Positions 7,589 to 14,358 of a DNA stretch of 23,244 nt are shown in pieces; the first letter of the stretch is position 1, and each line of letters starts with the position of its first letter. A program made the translations under genes and the position numbers. This DNA comes from a virus: positions 1 to 23,244 of IMG/VR virus record IMGVR_UViG_3300022200_003077; one strand, 5' to 3'. The notes below the pieces were generated by a model. The model had not been told where the DNA came from and ran no database searches. It saw only the letters and a list, made by a program, of their open reading frames with translations.

Positions 7589-7914
7589 CAGGAACAACAA
7601 AGTACGTAGGATCAACCGAAACAGTAGGCTCGGGAAGTTTTCAAAAGAGAATTATTGCGGTGGAAATACCAGATGACAAATATCCTCAAACGCTGGCAGT
7701 AGAATTTACACAGGACAAAGTAAACCTACTAGACAATATAAACGTAGGAGATACTGTTACAATTGGCATAAACTTGCGCGGTCGTGAGTGGCAATCACCA
7801 CAGGGTGAAACTAAGTATTTTAATACGATAGCGGGCTGGAGGATAGCAGTAACAGCAGCAACGCAAGCAGCACCAGCAACGCAAATAGCAGCAAGCGATG
7901 ACTTACCATTCTAA
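7579..7914 (+). CDS. DUF3127 OB-fold, SSB-like protein
   Basis: The 111-residue protein matches DUF3127, an OB-fold family common in Bacteroidota phages and mobile elements. The beta strands VGDTVTIGINLRGREW and KYFNTIAGWRI are typical. A low-complexity Ala/Thr/Gln linker (about 92-105) leads to the terminal ASDDLPF. This copies the acidic, hydrophobic-ended tail of bacterial SSB (DDDIPF) through which partner enzymes are recruited. It probably coats single-stranded DNA during phage recombination and replication. An SD-like AAGGAGG spans its stop codon region (7913-7919). The ssDNA-binding role is inferred from fold and tail. Confidence 0.75.
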   Translation: MELTGTTKYVGSTETVGSGSFQKRIIAVEIPDDKYPQTLAVEFTQDKVNLLDNINVGDTVTIGINLRGREWQSPQGETKYFNTIAGWRIAVTAATQAAPATQIAASDDLPF

Positions 7915-8029
7915 GGAGGAACAACTGCAAGCAATAAGGGAAACAATCGGGAGTGGCTCAATCCACCCCGATAACCCTTTCTTAATCGAAATTAACAGAA
8001 AATACAGAGAATTATGCGACCAGAATTAA
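7898..8029 (+). CDS. Small overlapping ORF, 43 residues
   Basis: An ATG at 7898 opens a 43-codon frame that fills the 99-bp gap between the DUF3127 and DUF3310 genes. It overlaps the first by 17 bp and the second by 16 bp. The predicted product is hydrophilic and helical (begins MTYHSKEEQLQAIRETIG, ends YRELCDQN). It has no motif I recognise. Without it this would be an unusual gap in an otherwise gap-free operon. An AAGGAGG at 7913-7919 lies inside the frame, and an in-frame CTG at 7925 is a less likely alternative start. It is probably a real small gene, but this rests only on packing and composition. Confidence 0.45.
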   Translation: MTYHSKEEQLQAIRETIGSGSIHPDNPFLIEINRKYRELCDQN

Positions 8030-8205
8030 ACCACTACGGCGACAGACCCGACGTGATAGATTTTAATAAAAAATACGACCTTAATTTTACGCTAGGCAAC
8101 GCGGTTAAGTACATAGCACGAGCGGGCAAAAAGAACGGTGAAAGCAAAGAGAGCGATTTAAACAAGGCTATTGACTGCATTAAAAGAGAGTTGGATCATG
8201 TCTAG
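8014..8205 (+). CDS. DUF3310 small protein (nucleotide-kinase-associated family)
   Basis: The 63-residue product matches DUF3310: HYGDRPDVIDFNKKYDLNF followed by GNAVKYIARAGKK and the DLNKAIDCIKREL helix. The domain is found in many phages, including within T7 gene 1.7 nucleotide kinase, so a role in nucleotide metabolism or replication has been suggested for the family. Alone it has no P-loop, so kinase activity cannot be claimed. It lies directly before the primase-helicase gene and overlaps it by 8 bp if that gene begins at 8198. Confidence 0.75.
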   Translation: MRPELNHYGDRPDVIDFNKKYDLNFTLGNAVKYIARAGKKNGESKESDLNKAIDCIKRELDHV

Positions 8206-10444
8206 TATATCAGTATTCCCAAAGGGATTCCCGACAAAAGATGACCCTAGCAAATTTGCGCCAGCACGCATACCAGAGCAAGACATACCACTAGAAACCT
8301 ACTTTGATAATATAAAGGATGGCTTTTGGCAGGATGAAGTATTGGCATACCGAACTGGCAAAATAGATAAAACCCAGTTAAGGGGCGTAACACCATGCGG
8401 AACGTTTACAAAGCGCGCTGCAAATGCAATAAAAGAACCGTCTGGAACTATCGCGATTGACATTGATAAGCACGACCAAATAGAGGGGCTAAGGTTAGAC
8501 CACGTGCGAGTACGATTAATGCAGGACGGCTACACGCAAGCAGTACACGAAAGCGCAAGCGGAAACGGTGGTATGGTAGTTTATGTTAAGATAGACCCGA
8601 AACGCCATAAGGACGCTTTCTTAGGACTTGAGCGGCACTTTGCAAATGAGTACGGTGTAATCATAGATAAAAGTTGTAAGGACGTGAGCCGTTTTAGGTT
8701 TGTAAGCTATGACCCAGACCTGTATCACAACTCGCGATCAAAGACGTTTAAGACCTACCTTAAAAAAGAGGAGAAGCCAAACCCGAACCGCGCCACGTAT
8801 ATCCACACCTCAGAGGATTTAGACCACGTATGGCATCAGATAGCGAAAAATGGCTATGACATTGCACCAGATTATTACGACTGGCTTAGATGCGCTATGG
8901 CGCTTTCAAATCACTACGGAGGGCAAAAGGGTTTAGACCTGTTTCACTTAGTGAGCCAAAATAGTTCGAAGTATGATAGTAAAAAATGCGATGACCAATA
9001 TGCTGCGGTGAGTACTGCAAGCTATGGCGATGTAAGCATTGCAACCCTTTTATACCTAGCAAAGAACGCGGGCGTAGAAATTAAGACACCAAAGACGCGC
9101 GACATCGAAAGCGTGGTAAAGCAACGGGTCAAGGCTGTGAACACGAACGGCGGGGCTGCGACCAAAGAGGATGCTGTAAAAGATGCAGAGCGCTTTCTAG
9201 TTGAGCAAAAGGGATATGATGAAGTAAGTATTAGGGAGGTTGCCGAGCAGGTCTTAGAACTAACAGAAACGGAACTAAACCAAAATACAGGTGATGTCCT
9301 TACGGATTTAGAAATATTTGTAGAGGGACTACCTTTGAAGTTTAATGAAGTAACAATGCACTACGAATATGAGGGTGAGGATATGCGAGAGCGTGATTGG
9401 AATAACCTTTACATTGATGCGCTCAAGGTTGTTAACGACAAAATAACGCAGCAACGCTTTGAACTTATTGTAAGGAGTGAAAAGGTTACAAGCTACCACC
9501 CATTCCTAGCTTACTTTGAACGCAATAAGCATAGGACAAGCAACGGCAATTTCGCAGCACTATGCAAAGCGATAAAGCACGAGCAAGGCGGTTCTGATTA
9601 CTTAGAAGTATATCTTAAAAAATGGTTACTAGGAATGATTAGCGCAATGAATGGCACTTACTCTTTACTTATTTTGGTACTTACAGGCGGTCAAGGAACT
9701 AGCAAAACTAAGTTTTTCCGTAACCTTTTGCCAGAAGATTTAATGCGCTACTATGGTGAAACAGAACTAGACAAAGGCAAAGATGATGAACTTCTTATGA
9801 CCCAAAAGATTCTTTTGCTAGATGATGAGTTTGGCGGCAAGTCTAAAAAGGACGCTAAGAAACTAAAGAACCTATCTAGCAAGCAGTTCTTTAACATACG
9901 TCCTCCATACGGAAAACGCAACGAGGATATAAAGAGGTATGCAGTTTTGGCTGGCACTAGCAACGATGACGAAATTATAAACGACCCGACAGGTAACAGG
10001 CGTATAATTCCTTTGAGAGTTAGCAGCATCGACTTTGCAGCTTTGGCGCGCATAGATAAGAATGAACTATTTATGGAACTTTACCGCGAATGGCAGCAAG
10101 TAGGTGAGGACTGGATGTTAAGCAAAGAGGATATAGCATTATTGCAGTCTTACACGACACTAAACGAAACGCCAAGCCCAGAGGAGGAATTGATTATGCA
10201 GTATTTTACGCTTCCTACTGACTCGTTTAACGGTGAGTTTTTATCGACAACGGAAATAGTAAACTATATTCAAGCGCGAAGTATGACCAAAATTCCATTG
10301 AACGTTTACAAATTTGGTTCGGTTCTTAAAAAGTTGGGGTACGAAAAATCGCACAAAAAAGTTGACGGAAATACAAAAGGAGGTTATCTAGTGCAAAAAA
10401 TTGGTGAGGTTATCAATCCGAGTTGGCAACCTTACGGCAATTAG
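8198..10444 (+). CDS. Primase-helicase (BT4734-like primase, VirE/VapE-type ATPase)
   Basis: I chose ATG 8198 (748 residues). ATG 8171 would add nine residues, all inside the DUF3310 gene. Numbering here uses 8171. The BT4734-like primase N-domain has acidic pair IAIDIDK (Asp97, Asp99), SASGNGG at about 128-134 and the RFRFVSYDP strand. A PriCT-like segment follows (WLRCAMALSNHYGG). The C-terminal half is a VirE/VapE-type ATPase: P-loop GGQGTSKT (506-513), Walker B LLLDDE (548-553), and the AGTSNDDEIINDPTGNRR sensor/arginine region. It should lay primers and unwind DNA at the phage origin. The P-loop is unusual: Ser511 replaces the usual glycine before the lysine. The origin-like region at 10445-10716 follows directly. 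Confidence 0.82.
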   Translation: MSSISVFPKGFPTKDDPSKFAPARIPEQDIPLETYFDNIKDGFWQDEVLAYRTGKIDKTQLRGVTPCGTFTKRAANAIKEPSGTIAIDIDKHDQIEGLRLDHVRVRLMQDGYTQAVHESASGNGGMVVYVKIDPKRHKDAFLGLERHFANEYGVIIDKSCKDVSRFRFVSYDPDLYHNSRSKTFKTYLKKEEKPNPNRATYIHTSEDLDHVWHQIAKNGYDIAPDYYDWLRCAMALSNHYGGQKGLDLFHLVSQNSSKYDSKKCDDQYAAVSTASYGDVSIATLLYLAKNAGVEIKTPKTRDIESVVKQRVKAVNTNGGAATKEDAVKDAERFLVEQKGYDEVSIREVAEQVLELTETELNQNTGDVLTDLEIFVEGLPLKFNEVTMHYEYEGEDMRERDWNNLYIDALKVVNDKITQQRFELIVRSEKVTSYHPFLAYFERNKHRTSNGNFAALCKAIKHEQGGSDYLEVYLKKWLLGMISAMNGTYSLLILVLTGGQGTSKTKFFRNLLPEDLMRYYGETELDKGKDDELLMTQKILLLDDEFGGKSKKDAKKLKNLSSKQFFNIRPPYGKRNEDIKRYAVLAGTSNDDEIINDPTGNRRIIPLRVSSIDFAALARIDKNELFMELYREWQQVGEDWMLSKEDIALLQSYTTLNETPSPEEELIMQYFTLPTDSFNGEFLSTTEIVNYIQARSMTKIPLNVYKFGSVLKKLGYEKSHKKVDGNTKGGYLVQKIGEVINPSWQPYGN

Positions 10445-10459
10445 CCCAATGGTAGCAAC

Positions 10460-10575
10460 GGTTACAATGTTACACCTAAAAAAGCCGAAAACTTCTATAT
10501 GGGAAAACATTTTTTTGCACCAACTATATATAAAATATATAAAACTTTTATAGTTTCTATTGTAACCTTGTAACC
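10460..10575 (+). repeat. Inverted pair of double TGTAAC repeats
   Basis: The left arm GGTTACAATGTTACA (10460-10474) and the right arm TGTAACCTTGTAACC (10561-10575) are inverted copies with 14 of 15 bases matching. Each arm holds two TGTAAC units, so there are four iteron-like sites. The 86 bp between the arms are AT-rich. A protein dimer or pair of dimers could bind each arm. Confidence 0.7.
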
Positions 10576-10596
10576 CGCACTATCAAAGGGTTGCGA

Positions 10597-10625
10597 GGTT
10601 GTCAATAGTAATACTATTAACAACC
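10597..10625 (+). repeat. 12-bp hairpin in the non-coding region
   Basis: GGTTGTCAATAG and CTATTAACAACC form a 12-bp stem with one mismatch around the 5-nt loop TAATA. No T-run follows, so a simple terminator is unlikely. It may be a single-strand initiation site, an operator or a structured RNA. Confidence 0.65.
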
Positions 10626-10716
10626 GATTAAAAACTTAACAAATGATAAATACTTGCGTAGTAAAGTAAACCGCATAATTTTAGTTAAAAACAAATAAAA
10701 ACCGTATATTTATATT

Positions 10717-11124
10717 ATGGAAAACTGGAAAGAAATACCTTCATTTGCTGGATATTATGAAGCTAGCGATTTAGGACGCATAAGAAGAAAAAAAGGAGAA
10801 ACAATATACAAAGACGGGCGCGTTGCAAAGTTCTCTCAAACGATACTTAAACCTTCATTAAACCACAAGGGTTACAATAGGGTTTACCTATCTATGAAAT
10901 CTAAAAAGTATACTAAGACTGTTCATAGATTAGTTGCTGAAACTTTTATAGACAACCCAGAGTCAAAGAAAACCGTTAATCATATAAATATGGATAAGCT
11001 AGACAATAGTGTATCTAATTTAGAATGGATGACTAATAAGGAAAATATGAGGCACGCTTTTGCTAATGGTGCATATGATGAGAGAAATAAATACTGCATC
11101 AAAAATATAACTGACAACATTTAA
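10717..11124 (+). CDS. Free-standing NUMOD4-HNH homing endonuclease
   Basis: The 135-residue protein starts with a NUMOD4 DNA-binding motif (ENWKEIPSFAGYYEASDLGRI at 2-22, given with its variable tail to about 48). It continues with an HNH nuclease core: VHRLVAETF (His70), then TVNHINMDKLDNSVSNLEW with His89 and Asn101. The C-terminal segment HAFANGAYDE resembles the extra DNA-binding helix of such enzymes. It makes a site-specific double-strand break or nick to spread its own gene. No intron surrounds it, so it is free-standing. It is AT-richer than its neighbours and sits 1 bp before a helicase gene whose P-loop is interrupted, which may be its target site. A weak -7-like TATATTTA lies at 10705-10712. 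Confidence 0.85.
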   Translation: MENWKEIPSFAGYYEASDLGRIRRKKGETIYKDGRVAKFSQTILKPSLNHKGYNRVYLSMKSKKYTKTVHRLVAETFIDNPESKKTVNHINMDKLDNSVSNLEWMTNKENMRHAFANGAYDERNKYCIKNITDNI

Positions 11125-11125
11125 A

Positions 11126-12568
11126 ATGATAAAGTTATATCCTTATCAAGAACAAGCTGTAAAAGATTTAAGAGATAAAATAAAAGGGGGCGCGAGTAGA
11201 ATTGTACTATGCGCCCCTACATAATCTGGCGCAGGAAAAACTGTCATGTTCTCATACCTAACCAGTCGCATAATAGCAAACCAAAAGCGCGTACTAATCT
11301 TAACGCACCGAAGCGAACTACTCACGCAAGCGGGCGGAACGCTAGAACACTTTGGGCTTAACGCAATCAATATAAAGCCGTCTTACGCACCCAAAACGCT
11401 TGCAGGTAGTTTATATGTCGCAATGACACAAACGCTTGTTAGACGCTTTAAAAAGCCCTTATATGCGCAATGGCTACAAAGCGGGCTGGATGTGGTAATA
11501 GTTGACGAATGTCACCGATGCGATTTTAACACGCTACTAGAAGCACTACCACCTCACGTAATAGTGATAGGTGTAACGGCAACGCCACACCGTGAAAAGA
11601 ACCAACCAGCGCTGGACGCTTTTTACCAGTCAATGGTGGAGGTTGCACAGGTTTCGCGGCTAATCGAGTTAGGCAAACTAGCGCGCCCAAAAAGCTACGG
11701 CATAAGCATAGACCTTTCTGGAGTGAAAACCAAAGGCGGCGATTGGGATAGCCAGCAAGTCGGCAAAAGGATGGATGAGATTAAGTTGTATCACGGTGTT
11801 TATGAAAACTACATGAAGCACACGCCTGGACAAAAGGCAATCATATTCGCAAGTAGCATTGAAAGCAGCAAGACCCTAGTGCAATCGCTTAAAGATAAGG
11901 GGCTTCCCGCTAAGCACCTAGACGGCAATACCTCAACTAAGGAACGTAGGGAAACGCTGGAGTGGTTTAAGGAAACACCAAACGCGCTACTTAGTAACAT
12001 GGGTATTCTTACGGCTGGTTTTGATGAGCCGACTATCGAGGTGGTGATACTTTACCGTGCCACTAAGTCGCTGCCTTTATTCCTACAAATGGTAGGACGT
12101 GGAAGCCGAACCACGCAAAACAAGCGAAGCTTCACTATCCTAGATTTTGGAAACAACATAGCCACGCATGGATTTTGGGAACAGGATAGGGAGTGGTCTT
12201 TACAGCCGCCAAAGCGAGCGCGTAAAAGTTTAGGAGTTAGCCCTATAAAGGAATGTCCTACTTGCAATGCGTACCTTTCGGCACAGGCTAAAGAGTGCGA
12301 GTATTGCGGCCATGTATTCCCGCCTAGCAAAGCAGAAATACAAGAAAGGGTAATAGCTGAACTGCGACTACTTTCATATGACCAAGTAAAGCAAGCAGCA
12401 CAGGGAGCAAGTTTTGAGGAACTAGAACAGTTGGCAACGGCAAAAGGCTACTCTAAAAATTGGATATTTTACAATTTGCAAAACAAAGAGCAACTAAAAG
12501 ATTACGCTAAATACAAAGGATATTCACCTAAGTGGGTGGAGTATCAAATGCAGTTAAGAAATAAATAA
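11126..12568 (+). CDS. SF2 DEAD/DEAH-type helicase with an in-frame TAA in its P-loop
   Basis: The frame from ATG 11126 gives a proper helicase N-terminus (LYPYQEQAVKDLR, then IVLCAPT). It hits TAA at 11222-11224 (codon 33), then continues in the same frame as Ser-GAGKTVMFSYL. Leaving out TAATCT (11222-11227) restores the textbook Walker A APTGAGKT. The rest is intact. Counting from the first downstream ATG (11246, 440 codons), it has VDECHR (86-91), VTATP (110-114), the C-terminal helicase domain with QMVGRGSR (281-288), and a zinc ribbon CPTC/CEYC (337-354). A product started at 11246 would lack the P-loop and should be inactive as an ATPase. The gene may be inactivated, rescued by readthrough or bypass, or affected by an assembly error. 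Codon use shows no other decay. Confidence 0.8.
11222..11227 (+). other. 6-bp TAATCT interruption of the helicase Walker A codons
   Basis: Codons before it read APT and codons after it read GAGKT. Together these make a perfect P-loop, so six bases, including a TAA stop, look inserted without shifting the frame. The exact edges are ambiguous by one base (ATAATC gives the same result). Confidence 0.7.
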
Positions 12569-12578
12569 CGTTTTTTAC

Positions 12579-12606
12579 TTGCATATTAAAATAAAGGTGT
12601 ATATTG
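12579..12606 (+). promoter_or_regulatory. Possible host-type promoter
   Basis: TTG (12579-12581) and TATATTG (12600-12606) are 18 bp apart, close to the Bacteroidota -33/-7 consensus with one weak position. It lies 20 bp before the ATG at 12626 and could drive the small membrane protein, VRR-NUC and sigma genes. Confidence 0.5.
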
Positions 12607-12625
12607 CGCTAACTAAAAGTAAACT

Positions 12626-12847
12626 ATGACACTAACACTAACACTAACAAGCATAGCAATAGGCTACTTTATTTATTTAGCCGCTGCATATTTTGGATAT
12701 ATTCCACCTAGCTATTACAACATAACGCACAAGGCGCAAGGTTACGAGGTGGTAGCCGAAACGCCTTTGTGTCCGTTTTACATTAAGATGCACGATGGCT
12801 ATTTTGAAACGATAGAAGAAGCTGAAGATTTTGCTTTAAATTTATGA
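12626..12847 (+). CDS. Small protein with N-terminal membrane segment
   Basis: The 73-residue protein begins with MTLTLTLTSIAIGYFIYLAA, a hydrophobic stretch that is a likely membrane anchor. The soluble tail (about 30-73) contains YFETIEEAEDFALNL. The first codons are made of ACACTA repeated in tandem (TLTLTLT). I do not recognise the family. It follows a possible host-type promoter and overlaps the VRR-NUC gene by 4 bp (ATGA), so it appears to be co-transcribed with the nuclease and sigma genes. A membrane location is the only property that the sequence supports. Confidence 0.5.
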   Translation: MTLTLTLTSIAIGYFIYLAAAYFGYIPPSYYNITHKAQGYEVVAETPLCPFYIKMHDGYFETIEEAEDFALNL

Positions 12848-13197
12848 GTTTACCAAGCGGAGAAGATAGATTACAAGCAGACGCATACCGTTGGTTTCAT
12901 AACACGTACCCACACTTACGCGGCTTGCTTAATTACAACCACAACAACAGCCGCAATGTAATCGAGGGCGCAAAGAATAAAGCAATGGGTTTGCAAAAGG
13001 GGCGTAGTGATATGGTTTTGTATCTCGCTGGTCGGGCGTTCATGATTGAATGGAAAACGGCAAAGGGAACGCAATCAGCAAAGCAAAAGCAATGGCAGGC
13101 GCTAATAGAAAGCCACGGGTTTAGTTACTATTTAGTTCGCAGCGTTGAGGAATTTAAACACTTAATCACAATACTATGCAGCAGCTTTCAAAACTAG
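12844..13197 (+). CDS. VRR-NUC domain nuclease
   Basis: The 117-residue protein is a stand-alone VRR-NUC domain, a PD-(D/E)xK-like nuclease family. The conserved Glu in SGEDRLQ is at about 7. The catalytic core is GRSDMVLY (Asp56), then FMIEWKT (Glu69, Lys71), and the QKQWQALIESHGFSYYLVRS segment closes the fold. Phage VRR-NUC proteins are thought to cut branched DNA or flaps, so it may resolve recombination intermediates or trim replication products before packaging. It starts by a 4-bp overlap with the upstream gene and overlaps the sigma gene by 22 bp. The family call is firm and the substrate is inferred. Confidence 0.82.
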   Translation: MSLPSGEDRLQADAYRWFHNTYPHLRGLLNYNHNNSRNVIEGAKNKAMGLQKGRSDMVLYLAGRAFMIEWKTAKGTQSAKQKQWQALIESHGFSYYLVRSVEEFKHLITILCSSFQN

Positions 13198-13655
13198 CCG
13201 AACTAGATACCTACTGGCGAAACCTAGCCTTTACCATTTGCGGCTGTCACCTGTTAGCAGATGATTTGGTGCAAGATATGTATTTAAAAATATACGAGCG
13301 AAACCCACCCAGTTGGAATAAGCGATATGTTTACCGAACTATCCACAACCTATTTATAGACGAACTACGACGCACTAAAAAGCAAACCACCCTAGACTAC
13401 ATTGATGTAAGCACCGAAGAAACCGATAGCGACTGCATAGAGGCTTTGATGCAAAAGGCACTAAGCGATTTAGGCGACCCTAGTACAAGTAAAGCGGTAA
13501 TGATTAACATGGATTACACGGTTCGCAGCTCGGCACGGAAAATGGGTTACAGCGCGTATAAACTTTGGTCTAAGGTTAAAGCTGCAAAGGAAGAACTAAG
13601 CGAGCGCGAGGATTTAAAACAGGCTTATGAGCAACTTAAAAACGGGGAGATATAA
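13176..13655 (+). CDS. Phage-encoded sigma-70/ECF-like sigma factor
   Basis: The 159-residue protein has an ECF-like layout. Region 2 covers about 12-69: LLADDLVQDMYLKIYE matches the core-binding helix, and YVYRTIHNLFIDELRRTKK matches the -10 recognition helix. A short acidic linker leads to a region-4-like helix-turn-helix at about 103-141 (SKAVMINMDYTVRSSARKMG, then YKLWSKVKAAKEEL). It should bind host RNA polymerase core and direct it to new promoters. It is the last gene of the early block. A candidate late promoter (13651-13687) overlaps its stop codon and leads into the packaging genes. Near-identical motifs precede four other late genes. A late-gene sigma factor is the obvious inference. 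Region 4 is degenerate, so the exact class is uncertain. Confidence 0.75.
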   Translation: MQQLSKLAELDTYWRNLAFTICGCHLLADDLVQDMYLKIYERNPPSWNKRYVYRTIHNLFIDELRRTKKQTTLDYIDVSTEETDSDCIEALMQKALSDLGDPSTSKAVMINMDYTVRSSARKMGYSAYKLWSKVKAAKEELSEREDLKQAYEQLKNGEI

Positions 13656-13687
13656 AACAAAAAACCACACTTTAACGTTAATATAAT
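13651..13687 (+). promoter_or_regulatory. Late-promoter-like motif, copy B
   Basis: TATAAAACAA (13651-13660) and CGTTAATATAAT (13676-13687), followed at once by ATG 13688. The C of ACAAA (13658) and the C of CGTT (13676) are 18 nt apart, as in copies C, D and E. It begins inside the stop codon region of the sigma gene. Confidence 0.65.
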
Positions 13688-14056
13688 ATGGCAACACCTA
13701 AGAAAAAGAAAGCAACCAAGCCAGCCTCTAAGGGTCTAGGCGATACAATCGCAAAGGTTACTAAATGGGCAGGCATTGAACCATGTGAATCATGTAAGAA
13801 GCGACAGAACAAGCTTAACAAGCTAATCCCTTACAACTCGGTTAAAGACGAAATGACACAAGAGCAATTCCAAAGCTGGGAACAATGGGGCAAAGAGTGG
13901 AACGGTAACACGCTCAAGGATGACGATATGACATTAATAGAGGACACCTATAATTCAATAAGGCAGACCAACGTATCACCTTGCAGGACTTGCGGTGCTA
14001 GTGCATGGTCGCAGCTTATAATGGCAATTGATAGTATAGCTAGTAAGTATAAGTAA
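13688..14056 (+). CDS. CxxC-pair protein, late operon leader
   Basis: The 122-residue protein has a lysine-rich N-terminus (MATPKKKKATKPASKGLGD), then CESC (33-36) and CRTC (99-102), two CxxC pairs that could together hold a zinc ion. GLGDTIAKVTKWAGI followed by a CxxC knuckle is a pattern I associate with unnamed proteins next to terminase genes in flavobacterial phages. It directly follows late motif B and precedes the small terminase gene by 20 bp. A DNA-binding role in packaging or late regulation is plausible but inferred. No enzymatic motif was seen. Confidence 0.5.
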   Translation: MATPKKKKATKPASKGLGDTIAKVTKWAGIEPCESCKKRQNKLNKLIPYNSVKDEMTQEQFQSWEQWGKEWNGNTLKDDDMTLIEDTYNSIRQTNVSPCRTCGASAWSQLIMAIDSIASKYK

Positions 14057-14076
14057 AATCAATAATTGCAAACACA

Positions 14077-14358
14077 TTGAATGATAACAGACGAAATAAC
14101 GGAGGCAATAGCACTAAGGCAACTGGTGGCATAGACAGACGTAAGAACGAGTATAAGGATGCACTTAAACAAGCGGCAACCATTGATGACGTTGTGGACG
14201 TAATAGTAAAGCTAAAAGAGGTAGCAAGCACAGGTGACGTACCAGCGATTAAGCTATTTTTGGAATACTATGTAGGCAAACCAAAAGACAGCCTAGACAT
14301 CACCTCAGACGGTGGTGCAATAAACTTTAAAGACCTCATTCAGTTTGGTAACACTTAG
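14077..14358 (+). CDS. Probable small terminase subunit
   Basis: The 93-residue protein has a basic N-terminus (NDNRRNNGGNSTKATGG), a helical middle and the phrase AIKLFLEYYVGKPKDSLDIT, which I associate with small-terminase-like proteins that precede large-subunit genes. It would recognise phage DNA and load the large subunit. Its 3' end overlaps the large-terminase frame by 14 bp, supporting coupled translation. It is shorter than many small terminases, and no clear helix-turn-helix is visible at the N-terminus, so the call rests partly on position. Confidence 0.6.
   Translation: MNDNRRNNGGNSTKATGGIDRRKNEYKDALKQAATIDDVVDVIVKLKEVASTGDVPAIKLFLEYYVGKPKDSLDITSDGGAINFKDLIQFGNT

Larger units (their letters stand above)
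10445..10716 (+). other. Non-coding, origin-like region
   Basis: These 272 bp hold no gene that I can support. They contain paired TGTAAC repeats in inverted orientation around an AT-only stretch (about 10524-10542) and a strong 12-bp hairpin (10597-10625). Position after the primase-helicase, in the longest gap of the early region, fits a replication origin. An operator or a regulated leader is the alternative. Confidence 0.45.

Noticed and set aside
9751-10053. Minus-strand frame of 100 codons within the primase-helicase gene
   Set aside because: It is a shadow of the strongly supported ATPase domain, with no start signal and serine/leucine-rich reverse-frame composition.
11222-11224. Stop-codon reassignment (TAA read as an amino acid) to explain the helicase interruption
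   Set aside because: TAA ends many other genes in the window at sensible positions, and no other gene has an internal in-frame TAA. General recoding does not fit.
10445-11227. Group I intron or intein carrying the HNH gene within the helicase
   Set aside because: The HNH gene lies before the helicase ATG. Only six bases interrupt the helicase, far too few for an intron, and no intein splice motifs are present.
12626-12655. Short tandem ACACTA repeats as a regulatory repeat or CRISPR-like array
   Set aside because: Only three to four hexamers are present, at the start of a coding frame (TLTLTLT). There is no spacer structure.
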